A DNA stretch of 38,264 nt from Alphaproteobacteria bacterium (GCA_016794305.1 JAEUKN010000011.1:1-38264), one strand, 5' to 3'. Counted from the first letter of the stretch, positions 7,791-15,630 are shown. The notes: generated from the letters alone by a model not told the origin. Program-made: numbers and translations.

Positions 7791-8756
7791 ATGAGCGAAA
7801 AATATACAAAAATTTTGATTATAGGATCGGGCCCCGCCGGATATACGGCGGCGATTTATGCAGCGCGTGCCAATCTTTCCCCCGTTTTGGTGACGGGGAT
7901 GGAGCAAGGCGGGCAGCTGACCATCACCACCGATGTTGAGAATTTCCCTGGCTTTGCCGAGGCCGTGCAGGGTCCGTGGCTCATGGAGCAAATGGCGGCG
8001 CAGGCCAAACATGTGGGCACCGAGATGATCAGCGATATGATCACCGAAATTGACTTTGCCAACCGCCCCTATACGGCCAAAGGCCAGAGCGGCACGACTT
8101 ACCGCGCCGAATGCGTGATTATCTGCACCGGGGCTAAGGCGCGCTGGCTGGGGATTGAGGACGAGAGCATTTATCGCGGTTTCGGCATTTCGGCCTGTGC
8201 CACCTGTGACGGATTTTTTTACCGCGGCAAGCCGGTGGCCGTGGTGGGCGGCGGGAATTCAGCGGTTGAAGAAGCTTTGTTTCTAGCGCAATTTGCATCA
8301 GAGGTCACATTGATTCATCGCCGCGACTCATTGCGGGCCGAGAAAATCGGTCAGGATCGTCTGTTCGCGCATCCAAAAATTAAGGTGCTGTGGAACAAAA
8401 CCATTGACGGAATTTTGGGCAATCCGCCGGGGCCCGGGCAAAATCCGGTGGGTGTGACGGGCTTGCGGCTTAAGGATACGCTTAACGGGGAATTGAGCGA
8501 GATATCGGTGGATGGTGTTTTTGTTGCCATCGGCCATGATCCGGCGACCGAACTTTTTAAGGGCAAAATTAAAATGGATGCGGAAGGATATATCGTGACC
8601 GCACCCGATTCGACGGCAACTTCAGTCCCCGGCGTGTTTGCCGCGGGGGATGTGAAGGATAAAATCTATCGCCAGGCCGTCACGGCCGCGGGCATGGGAT
8701 GTATGGCGGCGTTAGAGGCTGATCGTTTTCTCACCCACCATGCCGGCTCACCGTAA
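7791..8756 (+). CDS. trxB: Thioredoxin reductase
   Basis: FAD/NADPH flavoenzyme that reduces thioredoxin in the cytoplasm. The 321-residue product has the N-terminal FAD motif GSGPAGYTAA (12-21), redox-active C136-A-T-C139 followed by DG, NADPH motif GGGNSAVEEA (153-162) with HRRDS (176-180), and the C-terminal FAD motif GVFAAGDVKD. The length and motif order are those of low-molecular-weight bacterial TrxB. AGG lies a few bases before the ATG; a TAAATA box only ~6 bp upstream raises the possibility of a very short leader. The LysR gene follows 8 bp downstream. Confidence 0.96.
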   Translation: MSEKYTKILIIGSGPAGYTAAIYAARANLSPVLVTGMEQGGQLTITTDVENFPGFAEAVQGPWLMEQMAAQAKHVGTEMISDMITEIDFANRPYTAKGQSGTTYRAECVIICTGAKARWLGIEDESIYRGFGISACATCDGFFYRGKPVAVVGGGNSAVEEALFLAQFASEVTLIHRRDSLRAEKIGQDRLFAHPKIKVLWNKTIDGILGNPPGPGQNPVGVTGLRLKDTLNGELSEISVDGVFVAIGHDPATELFKGKIKMDAEGYIVTAPDSTATSVPGVFAAGDVKDKIYRQAVTAAGMGCMAALEADRFLTHHAGSP

Positions 8757-8764
8757 ACGGGGAT

Positions 8765-9682
8765 GTGATGATGGCGATGGATTGGGATAAATTCCGCATT
8801 TTTCACATGGTCGCCAAAGCCGGCAGCTTTACCGGGGCGGGGGAGACGCTCAATCTCTCGCAATCCGCAGTATCCCGCCATATTTCCTCGTTTGAAGAGG
8901 AACTGGGCATTCCCCTTTTTCACCGTCATGCGCGTGGGTTGGTGTTAACCGAAAAGGGGGAAATGCTCTATAAAGCCAGCATTGATATTTTTGCCCGTAT
9001 GGTTCAAATCGAAGGGCAGATGATTGACGCTCGTGAGAGCGGTCACGGGCCGTTGAGCATTACCATGCCCGAATTTTTGGCCACATCGTGGTTTGTGCCG
9101 CTGATTCCGCAATTTCATCAGGATCATCAGGATATTTTGCTCACGCTTTTGCTCGATGATCGGATATTTAATTTAACCCTGCGTGAAGCCGATGTCGCCC
9201 TGCGCCTTCATGAACCGGAGCAAGCCGATCTGATCCAATCCCGATTGGGGGGCTTTGATTTATGCGTATGCGCCCATCGTCATTATTTGGCTGAACACGG
9301 CACGCCGCAAACGCCGCGTGATTTGCGCGATCATATTTGCCTGGCCTATCCCGATCAATCTCTGGTGCCGTTTAAAAACCCCAATGATTGGCTCTTACGC
9401 GCCGGGGTTGATGTGGCTCATACCAAAAATCTGATTCTGATTAATTCCTTAAGTGCGATTGCCGCCGCGGTTCAATCGGGCGCAGGCATTGCGACACTGC
9501 CCAGTTTTATGATTGACCCCGCCGCCAATCCTGACATGGTAACAATTTTGCCCGAATTACGCTCCGCGCCCATTACCATCTATTTTGTGTATCAGGAAGA
9601 ACGCCGCCATTCAAAACGAATCGGAGCGTTGCGGGATTACCTGATGCGCCAACTCAAACTCAACCCCATGATAATTGACTGA
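8765..9682 (+). CDS. LysR-family transcriptional regulator
   Basis: Winged-helix regulator: N-terminal HTH at about residues 5-64 (DKFRIFHMVAKAGSFTGAGE, then LSQSAVSRHISSFEEELG and PLFHRHARGLVLTEKG), then a periplasmic-binding-protein-like effector domain at about 90-300. Several starts are possible: GTG 8765, ATG 8768, 8771 and 8777. Family alignment (the MDWDKFRIFH beginning is common in alphaproteobacterial homologues next to trxB) favours 8777. Its position 8 bp behind trxB suggests co-transcription. The co-inducer is unknown; a link to redox genes is only inferred from position. Confidence 0.92.
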   Translation: MMMAMDWDKFRIFHMVAKAGSFTGAGETLNLSQSAVSRHISSFEEELGIPLFHRHARGLVLTEKGEMLYKASIDIFARMVQIEGQMIDARESGHGPLSITMPEFLATSWFVPLIPQFHQDHQDILLTLLLDDRIFNLTLREADVALRLHEPEQADLIQSRLGGFDLCVCAHRHYLAEHGTPQTPRDLRDHICLAYPDQSLVPFKNPNDWLLRAGVDVAHTKNLILINSLSAIAAAVQSGAGIATLPSFMIDPAANPDMVTILPELRSAPITIYFVYQEERRHSKRIGALRDYLMRQLKLNPMIID

Positions 9683-9935
9683 TTGAATAGCATAAGCCGA
9701 GTGCAATCGGGCGAGTACGCAATAAAGTTAGTTTTGCAAATAAACACTTGAAACTTTGCAACCTTAAGCATTTGAGCCGTTTTAGAGCTTGCACCGCAAG
9801 AATATTCGGGTGCGTCAATTTTTTCCGCCATAAAAATTTAGAATTTTAACATAATTTACTTGCAAATTTTTTTCTTTGCCTTTATACCAAATTGGATTAA
9901 ATAAAAGCCTTATTTAAGAAAAATTCGGGGACGGA
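9683..9935. other. AT-rich intergenic region before the HTH-formyltransferase cassette
   Basis: A 253-bp spacer with clearly higher AT than the upstream genes; the shift starts within ~30 bp of the LysR stop and marks the left edge of the AT-rich cassette. A promoter candidate is listed separately. A 64-codon minus-strand frame crosses it but has no ribosome binding site and no recognisable product. No integrase, tRNA or clear att repeat was seen. Confidence 0.5.
9860..9888 (+). promoter_or_regulatory. Possible promoter of the HTH-formyltransferase cassette
   Basis: TTGCAA (9860-9865), 17-bp spacer, TATACC (9883-9888), about 47 bp before the ATG of the HTH gene, in a very AT-rich stretch. 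AT-rich DNA gives many such matches, so confidence is limited. Confidence 0.35.
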
Positions 9936-10595
9936 ATGATTACAACGGCGCAAATTCGTGGAGCACGCGGCATTTTGGGATGGTCCCAGGGCGACCTAGC
10001 GGAGCGTACGGGCATTTCTGCCACCTCAATTGGAAGTATCGAAAACGGTATTACTCAGGCGCGTACCAGCACTTTAGAAATAATTCGTAATGTTTTTGAA
10101 CGCGCAGGCATTGAATTTTTAGGATTAGATGGCCTCAGAAAGCAAAACGACTTTATAAAAACCTATTCTGGAGCCTCTGGTCTTAGTGACTTCATGGATC
10201 ATTTATATAAAGTTTGTAGTACGATTGGTGGCGAAGTAGTACTATTTAATGCAAAACCATCCAATTGGATTAAGTGGTTGGGTAACGATTGGATGCAAAT
10301 GCACTCGGATAGAATGGAGAAAATAATTACGAATGTAAGTTACAAAATTGCTACTAAATACGGCGAGACCCAACTCATTTCTAAAAAGTTCGCAGAATAT
10401 AGGTGGTTCCCTGAGCATATGCTGACCGACCGGGCAATGTACGCTTATGGGGATTATCTGGCGTTAGTTAATTTTGACAATAACGATTTATCGGTAGTGG
10501 TTATAAATCAGTCTGAATTCTCACAAGCCTTTAAAGTCTTGTTCAATATAGCATGGGAATCTTTTGGTAAAAAAATTGATGATGAAGGTAGATGA
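9936..10595 (+). CDS. XRE-family HTH regulator with TrmB-like C-terminal domain
   Basis: A 219-residue protein. Residues ~5-60 form a Cro/cI-type HTH (ARGILGWSQGDLAERTGIS, then SIGSIENG). The rest (about 75-215) is not a typical XRE partner. It carries blocks such as GGEVVLFNAKPSNWIKWLG, AEYRWFPEHMLTDRAMYAYG, DYLALVNF and a C-terminal AFKVLFNIAWESFG, which resemble the PLD-like sensor domain of TrmB-type regulators (inference from pattern). It probably senses a small ligand and controls itself and the overlapping formyltransferase (ATGA overlap). Codon use is AT-rich (TTA, ATA, AAA), unlike trxB or queA, pointing to lateral acquisition. The ligand is unknown. Confidence 0.82.
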   Translation: MITTAQIRGARGILGWSQGDLAERTGISATSIGSIENGITQARTSTLEIIRNVFERAGIEFLGLDGLRKQNDFIKTYSGASGLSDFMDHLYKVCSTIGGEVVLFNAKPSNWIKWLGNDWMQMHSDRMEKIITNVSYKIATKYGETQLISKKFAEYRWFPEHMLTDRAMYAYGDYLALVNFDNNDLSVVVINQSEFSQAFKVLFNIAWESFGKKIDDEGR

Positions 10596-11701
10596 TTGGT
10601 ATGTTTAAAAGTTTACCATCAGTTATGCTTTTAGTAGGTGAGGATTTACCAGCGTATTTAATGACGATTGGTGTTCTTGATTATTTAAAAAGAAAGGAAT
10701 ATTTTAGACCAATCGTCGTTATGGTGAGAGATTTGCCGCGCGCTAAAGTAAACTTGCCTGCATTACAGGAATATGCTTTTCTTGAAAAACATGCATTACG
10801 TGATATTGTGATGCCTTTTTGTAATGTGCATCGTCAAGAATTTAATGTTAAGGCCACAGGTGCCGTTACACCTGAACAAATGGCACTGCGTTATAGGAGC
10901 TTAGGATGTAACGTTTTAAGAGCTAATAATATTAACTCTTCAGAGTTTCATAGTATAGTGCATGGCTTAGATAGATTAAAAGCTGTAATTTCGCTTAGAT
11001 GTACCCAGATCTTGAGAGAATCATTATTACGGTTATTAAACGAAAAAAGCGCAAAAGTTTTAAATATTCACACGTCATTATTACCGGAATATAGGGGAGT
11101 TCTCACTTGTGGTCGCAGAATTTATGACATCAGAAGAGGCGTAACAGGCAATGATGATTCTGTAGGCCTAACATTACATTTAATTGAGACCGCAGAGATA
11201 GATGCAGGAAATATATTAAATATAGGTGCCGTTCCTTACCAAGGTGCAAGCGTATTTGGAACGCTTTTGGGTTTGGTTCCTACGGGAGTTTCTATGCTCA
11301 CCCACCAACTTGACGCATTATCAAGGGGAGGATTGCTAGTAGGTGTGCAGCAAGATTTAAAGCAGGCGCATTATTACACATATCCTACAGAGGTTGAGCT
11401 AAAAGAAATGCAGGATATTGGAGTTGTTTTAGCAACCCCAGATGATCTCAGTCGTGCTGTGTTAGGTGCATTTGGTAACGTGACTGATGGTGCTGGTTCC
11501 TCTCTTTTAAACCATATGCAGGAAGGCATCAGAAACCACTACTTTTGTGCAGGTCAGGCCGTGCCAGAGATGGCTGATCTATCTAGTGAATTTGTTGGTG
11601 TATCAGGGAGCCGCAGACATCCTTGTAAGAAGGACAGAGACCCCAAAACACTTATACCCCCCGTAATGCCCGGTGCTGCTAGGGCAGAAGCCGCCATCTA
11701 A
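10592..11701 (+). CDS. Formyltransferase-fold protein of unknown substrate
   Basis: A 369-residue protein whose middle section has the formyltransferase core of methionyl-tRNA and GAR formyltransferases: LNIHTSLLPEYRG (N-x-H then SLLPxYRG, about residues 150-163) and GLTLHLIETAEIDAGNIL (about 191-208), supplying the Asn, His and Asp of the catalytic triad. It lacks clear tRNA-binding similarity in its C-terminal part, which ends in a basic CKKDRDPKTLIPP segment. Likely reaction: N10-formyl-THF-dependent N-formylation of an amino group, or a related hydrolysis. Sugar-nucleotide formyltransferases and small-molecule formylases are alternatives. It overlaps the upstream HTH gene by 4 bp; ATG 10601 is an alternative start. 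AT-rich codon use suggests transfer. Confidence 0.8.
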   Translation: MIGMFKSLPSVMLLVGEDLPAYLMTIGVLDYLKRKEYFRPIVVMVRDLPRAKVNLPALQEYAFLEKHALRDIVMPFCNVHRQEFNVKATGAVTPEQMALRYRSLGCNVLRANNINSSEFHSIVHGLDRLKAVISLRCTQILRESLLRLLNEKSAKVLNIHTSLLPEYRGVLTCGRRIYDIRRGVTGNDDSVGLTLHLIETAEIDAGNILNIGAVPYQGASVFGTLLGLVPTGVSMLTHQLDALSRGGLLVGVQQDLKQAHYYTYPTEVELKEMQDIGVVLATPDDLSRAVLGAFGNVTDGAGSSLLNHMQEGIRNHYFCAGQAVPEMADLSSEFVGVSGSRRHPCKKDRDPKTLIPPVMPGAARAEAAI

Positions 11702-11707
11702 TTAAAT

Positions 11708-12625
11708 TCAAAACAACTCCATAATCATGCACCTTGCGGCGCCGCCGCCATAGGTTTGGATGGTGGTGAGGGGGGCGGTGACAATCTCAGTGACATATTT
11801 CCGAAAGATCGCAATTTGATCGGGACTATAGGCGTCGAATGAGGATTGCGACATCACCAATTTAAACTCTCCGTCTTTTGAGACAAGCTCCAGAATATTG
11901 CCACAAAAAGCCCGAAGTTGGCGCATATCAATTTCGATAATCTCCCTCCCGCTTTTGGACAAGATAGCGCGCACATGATCTCGATAGTCGGGCAAAATAC
12001 ACTCATAGCAGATAACGGCAAATTTTGTACCGATCGACATCATGACATCGGTATGATAAACCGGCTTATCGGCATGGTTTTTGGTTTCAAACGGCACGAA
12101 TTCATAGCCCATATGGCCGCACCATTGCTGCGCCAATTCCGTATCGGTGCGGGCGGAGAGCGAGCAATAAGCCACCATATTGAGTCGGTCCATCCACAGG
12201 ACCGAGGTCCCCTCTAACGCGCGGTTGTGCGACTCATGGTGCGTGAGGTCAAGTTCCACATGGTAGGTGCGTTCCAGCAGATCTTTCATAAAATCGCGCC
12301 GTTCCAGCCGCCGATTCTCATTCAACATCGGGTAATACACCACCACACGTTCCCCATTATCCAGAATATGGGTTGATGCCCAATTGGGGAAAATATCATC
12401 GGGCGAATCGGCTTCCCCCAATGTTGTGGTCACCGTGATACCCGCCGCGATCAAACGGTCGCGCAATGTGCGGAATTCGGATGCGGCGCGGGATTGAATA
12501 TCCTCAATGCTTTGATTGTCGGGGCTTTGGTAGGTGTTGGTCGGCATGGTTTGCACGTTGCAGTGAAACCGCACCGGTTCCGTCATCCAGATATGGTTGG
12601 TTGATTGGCGGCGATGGTGGCTCAT
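11708..12625 (-). CDS. ctlX: Arginine deiminase-related (CtlX-like) amidinohydrolase
   Basis: Guanidine-modifying superfamily fold of 305 residues. Landmarks: FHCNVQTMPTNTYQ (20-33), the substrate acid block DSPDDIFPNWAS (73-84), E138 in ALEGTSVLWMDR, H191 in PVYHTDVMMSIG and catalytic C299 in the C-terminal GGGAARCMIMELF. This is the layout of the DDAH/arginine-deiminase-related family that includes the citrulline hydrolase CtlX. Hydrolysis of citrulline or a methylated arginine is therefore plausible, but substrate choice cannot be read here. It is a lone gene, convergent with the AT-rich cassette. GGA precedes the ATG. The symbol is tentative. Confidence 0.85.
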   Translation of the reverse strand: MSHHRRQSTNHIWMTEPVRFHCNVQTMPTNTYQSPDNQSIEDIQSRAASEFRTLRDRLIAAGITVTTTLGEADSPDDIFPNWASTHILDNGERVVVYYPMLNENRRLERRDFMKDLLERTYHVELDLTHHESHNRALEGTSVLWMDRLNMVAYCSLSARTDTELAQQWCGHMGYEFVPFETKNHADKPVYHTDVMMSIGTKFAVICYECILPDYRDHVRAILSKSGREIIEIDMRQLRAFCGNILELVSKDGEFKLVMSQSSFDAYSPDQIAIFRKYVTEIVTAPLTTIQTYGGGAARCMIMELF

Positions 12626-12726
12626 ATATTATTCCATAAAGAAGTGATTTTAAACAATATGGCATGATTAAGGCACGGATCGCCCAAAATTTTGCCACAA
12701 TCCTGTGCGATGATTAAAGAAGGTTA

Positions 12727-12828
12727 GGATACGTAGTTTTACTCCATGTCCCCTTAACACCGCTTAAGTTGATAAACCCTCCTTTTGTAACCCGCTGCTT
12801 GTTCCTCCTCGCAGCGGGTTGGTGTTTT
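12727..12828 (+). ncRNA. Candidate small RNA with anti-Shine-Dalgarno loop
   Basis: A promoter-like pair, TTGCCA (12692-12697), 17-bp spacer and TAAAGA (12715-12720), is followed about 70 bp later by a perfect 10-bp stem, AACCCGCTGC (12789-12798) and GCAGCGGGTT (12811-12820). Its 12-base loop contains CCTCCTC; another CCTCC lies just before the stem (about 12779-12783). Exposed CCUCC loops are the hallmark of the 'cuckoo'-type alphaproteobacterial sRNAs, which base-pair with ribosome binding sites. GGTGTTTTA follows the stem, a weak terminator tail. No homologue could be searched, so this is a hypothesis. Confidence 0.3.
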
Positions 12829-12967
12829 ACCCATCCATAATCCCTCCGCAGCGTTAGCTTTTTAGGGGATTTTTGCGCTTCCGTTACTCAAGTACCCCTA
12901 TGTACGTTCCGTTACGGTTCTCAAAATCCCCTAAAAATCTTTAGCCGCAGAGGGATTCTGAATGGGT
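12829..12967. repeat. Palindromic MITE/REP-like element, copy C (diverged)
   Basis: Imperfect palindrome with terminal inverted repeats ACCCATCCATAATCCCTC at the left and a matching ACCCATTCAGAATCCCTC on the opposite strand at the right. The interior shares blocks with the elements at 26011 and 28177: GCGTTxGCTTTTTA, TTGCGCTTCC, CTATGTACG near the centre and CGGTTCTC. The length (139 bp) and central GTAC-CTATGTAC symmetry match copies A and B, but overall it is well diverged. Confidence 0.7.
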
Positions 12968-12992
12968 TCATATAAATACTGTATATGTGATA

Positions 12993-13238
12993 TTACCGAT
13001 AGCCTTTGTCCTTCAATTCGCGCAATTTTTTCAAAACACTTTCGATTTCCGGCGGGTAATCGCGACGTTCCACGAATTCTCCGCCACCCGAATTGCGCGT
13101 CATGGAGAGCTCTAGCGCATTGACCAGCTCATCAGCGATGGCAACTGATTTTTGCTCCACCGCCAGCTCTAGGGCAAAGAAAATACGGTCGCTTAAACGT
13201 TGGATATTGAGGTTTGAACTATTGATTGATGATTTCAT
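12993..13238 (-). CDS. Small helical protein of unknown function
   Basis: An 81-residue protein with no recognised domain. Residues 10-48 look like two amphipathic helices (LSDRIFFALELAVEQ and VAIADELVNALELS), followed by a Gly-rich turn, and the C-terminus is charged (ESVLKKLRELKDKGYR). ATG 13238 has AAGAGTGA upstream. It lies 45 bp downstream of the alpha/beta hydrolase on the same strand and may share its transcript. It is probably real given its start site and composition, but nothing indicates a role. Confidence 0.6.
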   Translation of the reverse strand: MKSSINSSNLNIQRLSDRIFFALELAVEQKSVAIADELVNALELSMTRNSGGGEFVERRDYPPEIESVLKKLRELKDKGYR

Positions 13239-13283
13239 GGCGGGTCACTCTTTTAAATGCAGGGTTGAAAATCAGGTTGAAAT

Positions 13284-14315
13284 TTAGGTAATAAAAACTT
13301 TTCCTTTATCTTGTTTGCTAAAAACATTCTTGTCAAGGAAACTGAAGAAATGATTGAGAAAGACGGAGCGATGTTCATCCCGTTCCATCAAAATTTCATG
13401 TTCACAACCTGGAAGGGAGAGCAGGTCCGCCATAGGCAGGCGGCCGCTTAAGCCGCGGATTGCCTGGTTGCTCACGACATTATCTTGTCCGGCAAGGGCC
13501 AGTAAGATGGGGATTTTTACACGTTCAACATAGTCCGGGCTTTCCAACAAATTACAAGATTTGACGGCTTCCAGTAACCATTTATTGGTTGGGCTTCCCA
13601 CCGCCAAATGCTCGGTCCCCGGATTACTCAGCCAATAATTTTTGATATTTGCGCGCGCATAATCCCGTGAAGACACATCGCTCACCGGACATTCTTTTTT
13701 GACCCAGTTACTGCCGCCCGGAACGTAAGAATTGGGAAATAAGGAAAGAAATTTCAATTTAAGCGAGGTGATGAACGGATTCATTAGCTCTAAAGCTCTG
13801 ATCTTAAACATCGGCGCAGTCAGAGAAGCCGCGGTGACAATTGTCTGTCCGCGTGAGGTCTGGTTATATTCCGCCAAATAGCGCAGCGCAAAATGCGCCC
13901 CCATAGAATGGGCCAACATGATAATCGGCAATCTTTTATGATTATCATCAAAATCTATGGCGGCGGATAATACAACATCCTCAATCAAAATATGTATATC
14001 CTCTAAAATCTCACCAAAATTCGTAGTATGGCGTTTGTGTGGATTTTTTAGATAGCGGCCTGAGCCGCCTTGGCCCGGCAGATCAATAATCACAGGTCGG
14101 ATATTGCGGCGTTCAAAATCATGTGCCAACTCAAAATATTGCTCAGCAAAATCTCCCAGCCCGCCAATAATCACGCACACCGCGTCATAGGGCCTACGCG
14201 AGCGGGTCAGGCCATAGCGCACTTGTAATCCGCTTAAGAATTTATGGCCCCAATCCCAATTCTCAGGGGGGCGAAAATCATGGTTTTTATCCAGTGTAGA
14301 TTTCAGATCACTCAT
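13284..14315 (-). CDS. Alpha/beta hydrolase, lysophospholipase (PldB/monoacylglycerol lipase)-like
   Basis: A 343-residue serine hydrolase of the 'hydrolase_4' group. The oxyanion region is IIGGLGDFAEQYFELAHDF (49-67), with IIDLPGQGGSGR (76-87), nucleophile elbow AHSMGA with S137, D278 in ALAGQDNVVS and H306 in PGCEHEILME. The nucleophile motif is A-H-S-M-G instead of G-H-S-M-G, as often seen in PldB-like proteins. It probably hydrolyses lysophospholipids or monoacylglycerols. No signal peptide or membrane segment is visible, so the enzyme is expected in the cytoplasm. It is divergent from fliH. Confidence 0.9.
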   Translation of the reverse strand: MSDLKSTLDKNHDFRPPENWDWGHKFLSGLQVRYGLTRSRRPYDAVCVIIGGLGDFAEQYFELAHDFERRNIRPVIIDLPGQGGSGRYLKNPHKRHTTNFGEILEDIHILIEDVVLSAAIDFDDNHKRLPIIMLAHSMGAHFALRYLAEYNQTSRGQTIVTAASLTAPMFKIRALELMNPFITSLKLKFLSLFPNSYVPGGSNWVKKECPVSDVSSRDYARANIKNYWLSNPGTEHLAVGSPTNKWLLEAVKSCNLLESPDYVERVKIPILLALAGQDNVVSNQAIRGLSGRLPMADLLSLPGCEHEILMERDEHRSVFLNHFFSFLDKNVFSKQDKGKVFIT

Positions 14316-14362
14316 TGTTCAGTAGGCCAACGTCATTATTTTCATCAAATATGATGAGTGTA

Positions 14363-14392
14363 AATCATAAAGGTTTACGAAACCTTATGATT
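14363..14392. other. Hairpin upstream of fliH
   Basis: AATCATAA (14363-14370), a bulged A, GGTTT, loop ACG, AAACC, TTATGATT (14385-14392): a 13-bp stem with one bulge in the divergent spacer between the hydrolase and fliH. It could be an operator or an RNA structure; no T-run follows. Confidence 0.35.
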
Positions 14393-14404
14393 GCAGCGGA
14401 TTGC

Positions 14405-14438
14405 ATCTATAGCCAAATCTATAGCCAAATCTATAGCC
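14405..14438 (+). repeat. Short tandem repeat, 12-bp unit, almost three copies
   Basis: The unit ATCTATAGCCAA starts at 14405, 14417 and 14429; the third copy lacks its last bases. It is intergenic, in the divergent region upstream of fliH. The exact copies suggest recent slippage or repeated binding sites. Confidence 0.8.
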
Positions 14439-14540
14439 CAGGCCGCAGTAGAGATACTGAACAGGTTCTCAAGAAAATCTCCCCGTTTTAATGACTCGGA
14501 GTCTGTGATATCATGGATAGATAGTGAGGGAGAGTTTTAA

Positions 14541-15221
14541 GTGACGATTGATCGGCGAAAATATTTATTTGATCTTAATAATTTCGATGACTCGGCGTCA
14601 CGCGATAAGCCAGAGGAAGATTTGCCTCCGCCACCGCCCGTGTTTTCGTTAGGGGATCTGGAGCGTGCGGAGCAGAACGGATTTGAACGCGGCCGTGAAG
14701 CAGCGTTAGAGGAATCAAAACTCAGCCGTGAACAATATATCGCCGGACAAATCAGTTTTTTTCATGATCAAATCCGCTCGCTTCTACTGGCTGAACAAAT
14801 GCGGGAGAGAAAATTTGAAGAAGAAGTTTTACGATTGTGCCGAACAATGTTTTCCCATTGTTTTCCCACTCTTTCCGCCAAGCATAGCATTGATGAAACA
14901 ATTCGAATGATTGAGGATGTGTTAAAAAACCAGGATCAATCGAAAATTATGATCGAAGTGCCGCTATCTGATTATGACGAGATTGCCGCGCAAATGGCAG
15001 GTTTACTTGAAATCGAAGGGCCTCGCATTCATTTAGAGGGGGCGGATGACCTGAATCCGGGGGATTGTCGCATGAAATGGGAGAATGGCGGGGCTTTTCG
15101 CCATCAATCCGAAATCGTGGAAAAAATCATGCAGCAATTAGAAGAACTGCTTGCCCCGAACGTCCAAAAAAGTCACAATACACCCCACGATATAGCATTG
15201 GCTAGTGATGGAGAAAAATAA
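14541..15221 (+). CDS. fliH: FliH-like flagellar assembly protein
   Basis: A 226-residue soluble protein. The N-terminus has a Pro-rich stretch (EEDLPPPPPVFSLGDLERAE), then a G-x-x-x-G-type helix (EQNGFERGREAALEE), followed by a long helical region and a C-terminal domain with LNPGDCRMKWENGGAFR, the pattern of FliH/SctL proteins. FliH binds and regulates the export ATPase FliI and tethers it to FliN at the C ring. GTG at 14541 is the likely start, with GGGAG upstream. Its stop and the next ATG share one base (TAATG), and fliN directly downstream strongly supports the call. Confidence 0.82.
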   Translation: MTIDRRKYLFDLNNFDDSASRDKPEEDLPPPPPVFSLGDLERAEQNGFERGREAALEESKLSREQYIAGQISFFHDQIRSLLLAEQMRERKFEEEVLRLCRTMFSHCFPTLSAKHSIDETIRMIEDVLKNQDQSKIMIEVPLSDYDEIAAQMAGLLEIEGPRIHLEGADDLNPGDCRMKWENGGAFRHQSEIVEKIMQQLEELLAPNVQKSHNTPHDIALASDGEK

Positions 15222-15577
15222 TGCCTGATCCTGAAAATCCTGTTGGCACATCCGACTTTGATTTAAACGAGATTGAAACCCAAGGTAAAACCGCGGAAGA
15301 AAATCCCTATGAATATGGCGAACCTATGGCCAGCGACGTCACGGCCATTTATGATATTCCGGTACAAATTTCTGCAGTGTTGGGGCGTTCATCCATGAAG
15401 GTTTCACAACTTTTGAAACTGGGTCGTGGCGCGGTGATCGAACTGGATCGTAAGGTCGGTGAGTCGATTGATATCTATGTGAATAACCGCCTTGTCGCGC
15501 GCGGTGAGGTGGTGGTGGTCGAAGACCGGCTGGGCATTACAATGACCGAAATTGTGAAATCAGAGCAAAGTAGTTAG
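15221..15577 (+). CDS. fliN: Flagellar motor switch protein FliN
   Basis: A 118-residue protein with a C-terminal SpoA (FliMN_C) domain at about 45-112: YDIPVQISAVLGRSSMKVSQ, LLKLGRGAVIELDRKVGE, YVNNRLVARGEVVVVEDRLG and ITMTEIV, nearly the FliN consensus. It is part of the cytoplasmic C ring that sets the direction of rotation and docks FliH. The acidic N-terminal 40 residues are variable in the family. Translation is coupled to fliH. Other flagellar genes that usually flank it (fliF, fliG) are not here. Confidence 0.93.
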   Translation: MPDPENPVGTSDFDLNEIETQGKTAEENPYEYGEPMASDVTAIYDIPVQISAVLGRSSMKVSQLLKLGRGAVIELDRKVGESIDIYVNNRLVARGEVVVVEDRLGITMTEIVKSEQSS

Positions 15578-15597
15578 ACCCTGTTCATGATCTTCTT
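15574..15597. repeat. Degraded end of the palindromic element family (copy E)
   Basis: TTAGACCCTGTTCATGATCT just at the fliN stop resembles the element terminus TTAGAACCTGTTCATAATCT found at 26009-26028. Only one end is recognisable. Confidence 0.4.
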
Positions 15598-15603
15598 TAG
15601 CCG

Positions 15604-15630
15604 CTCACATTCCGTAACCCTGCACTTGAT
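15604..15630. repeat. 27-nt dispersed repeat, copy 1
   Basis: Shares 24 of 27 positions with 34811-34837 (core ACATTCCGyAACCCyGCACT, then TGAT). It lies between the convergent fliN and ubiE. The following stretch also has an 8-bp inverted repeat, CAAGCGCA (15651-15658) and TGCGCTTG (15676-15683). Confidence 0.55.

Larger units (their letters stand above)
12626..12992. other. 367-bp intergenic region with candidate sRNA and palindromic element
   Basis: There is no protein gene here. It holds a possible plus-strand small RNA (about 12727-12828) ending in a 10-bp hairpin, followed directly by a 139-bp palindromic repeat (12829-12967). Both are listed separately. The rest is the upstream region of the CtlX-like gene. 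Confidence 0.6.

Noticed and set aside
9637..9831. 64-codon minus-strand frame downstream of LysR
   Set aside because: No ribosome binding site, overlaps the end of LysR and reads into AT-rich spacer; no family likeness.
10592..11701. Naming the formyltransferase as fmt (methionyl-tRNA formyltransferase)
   Set aside because: Only the catalytic core matches; the gene is in an AT-rich acquired cassette with a regulator, not beside def, and the C-terminal part does not look like the Fmt tRNA-binding domain.
14405..14438. Three 12-bp direct repeats considered as a CRISPR start
   Set aside because: The units are tandem with no spacers, far too short, and no cas genes are present.
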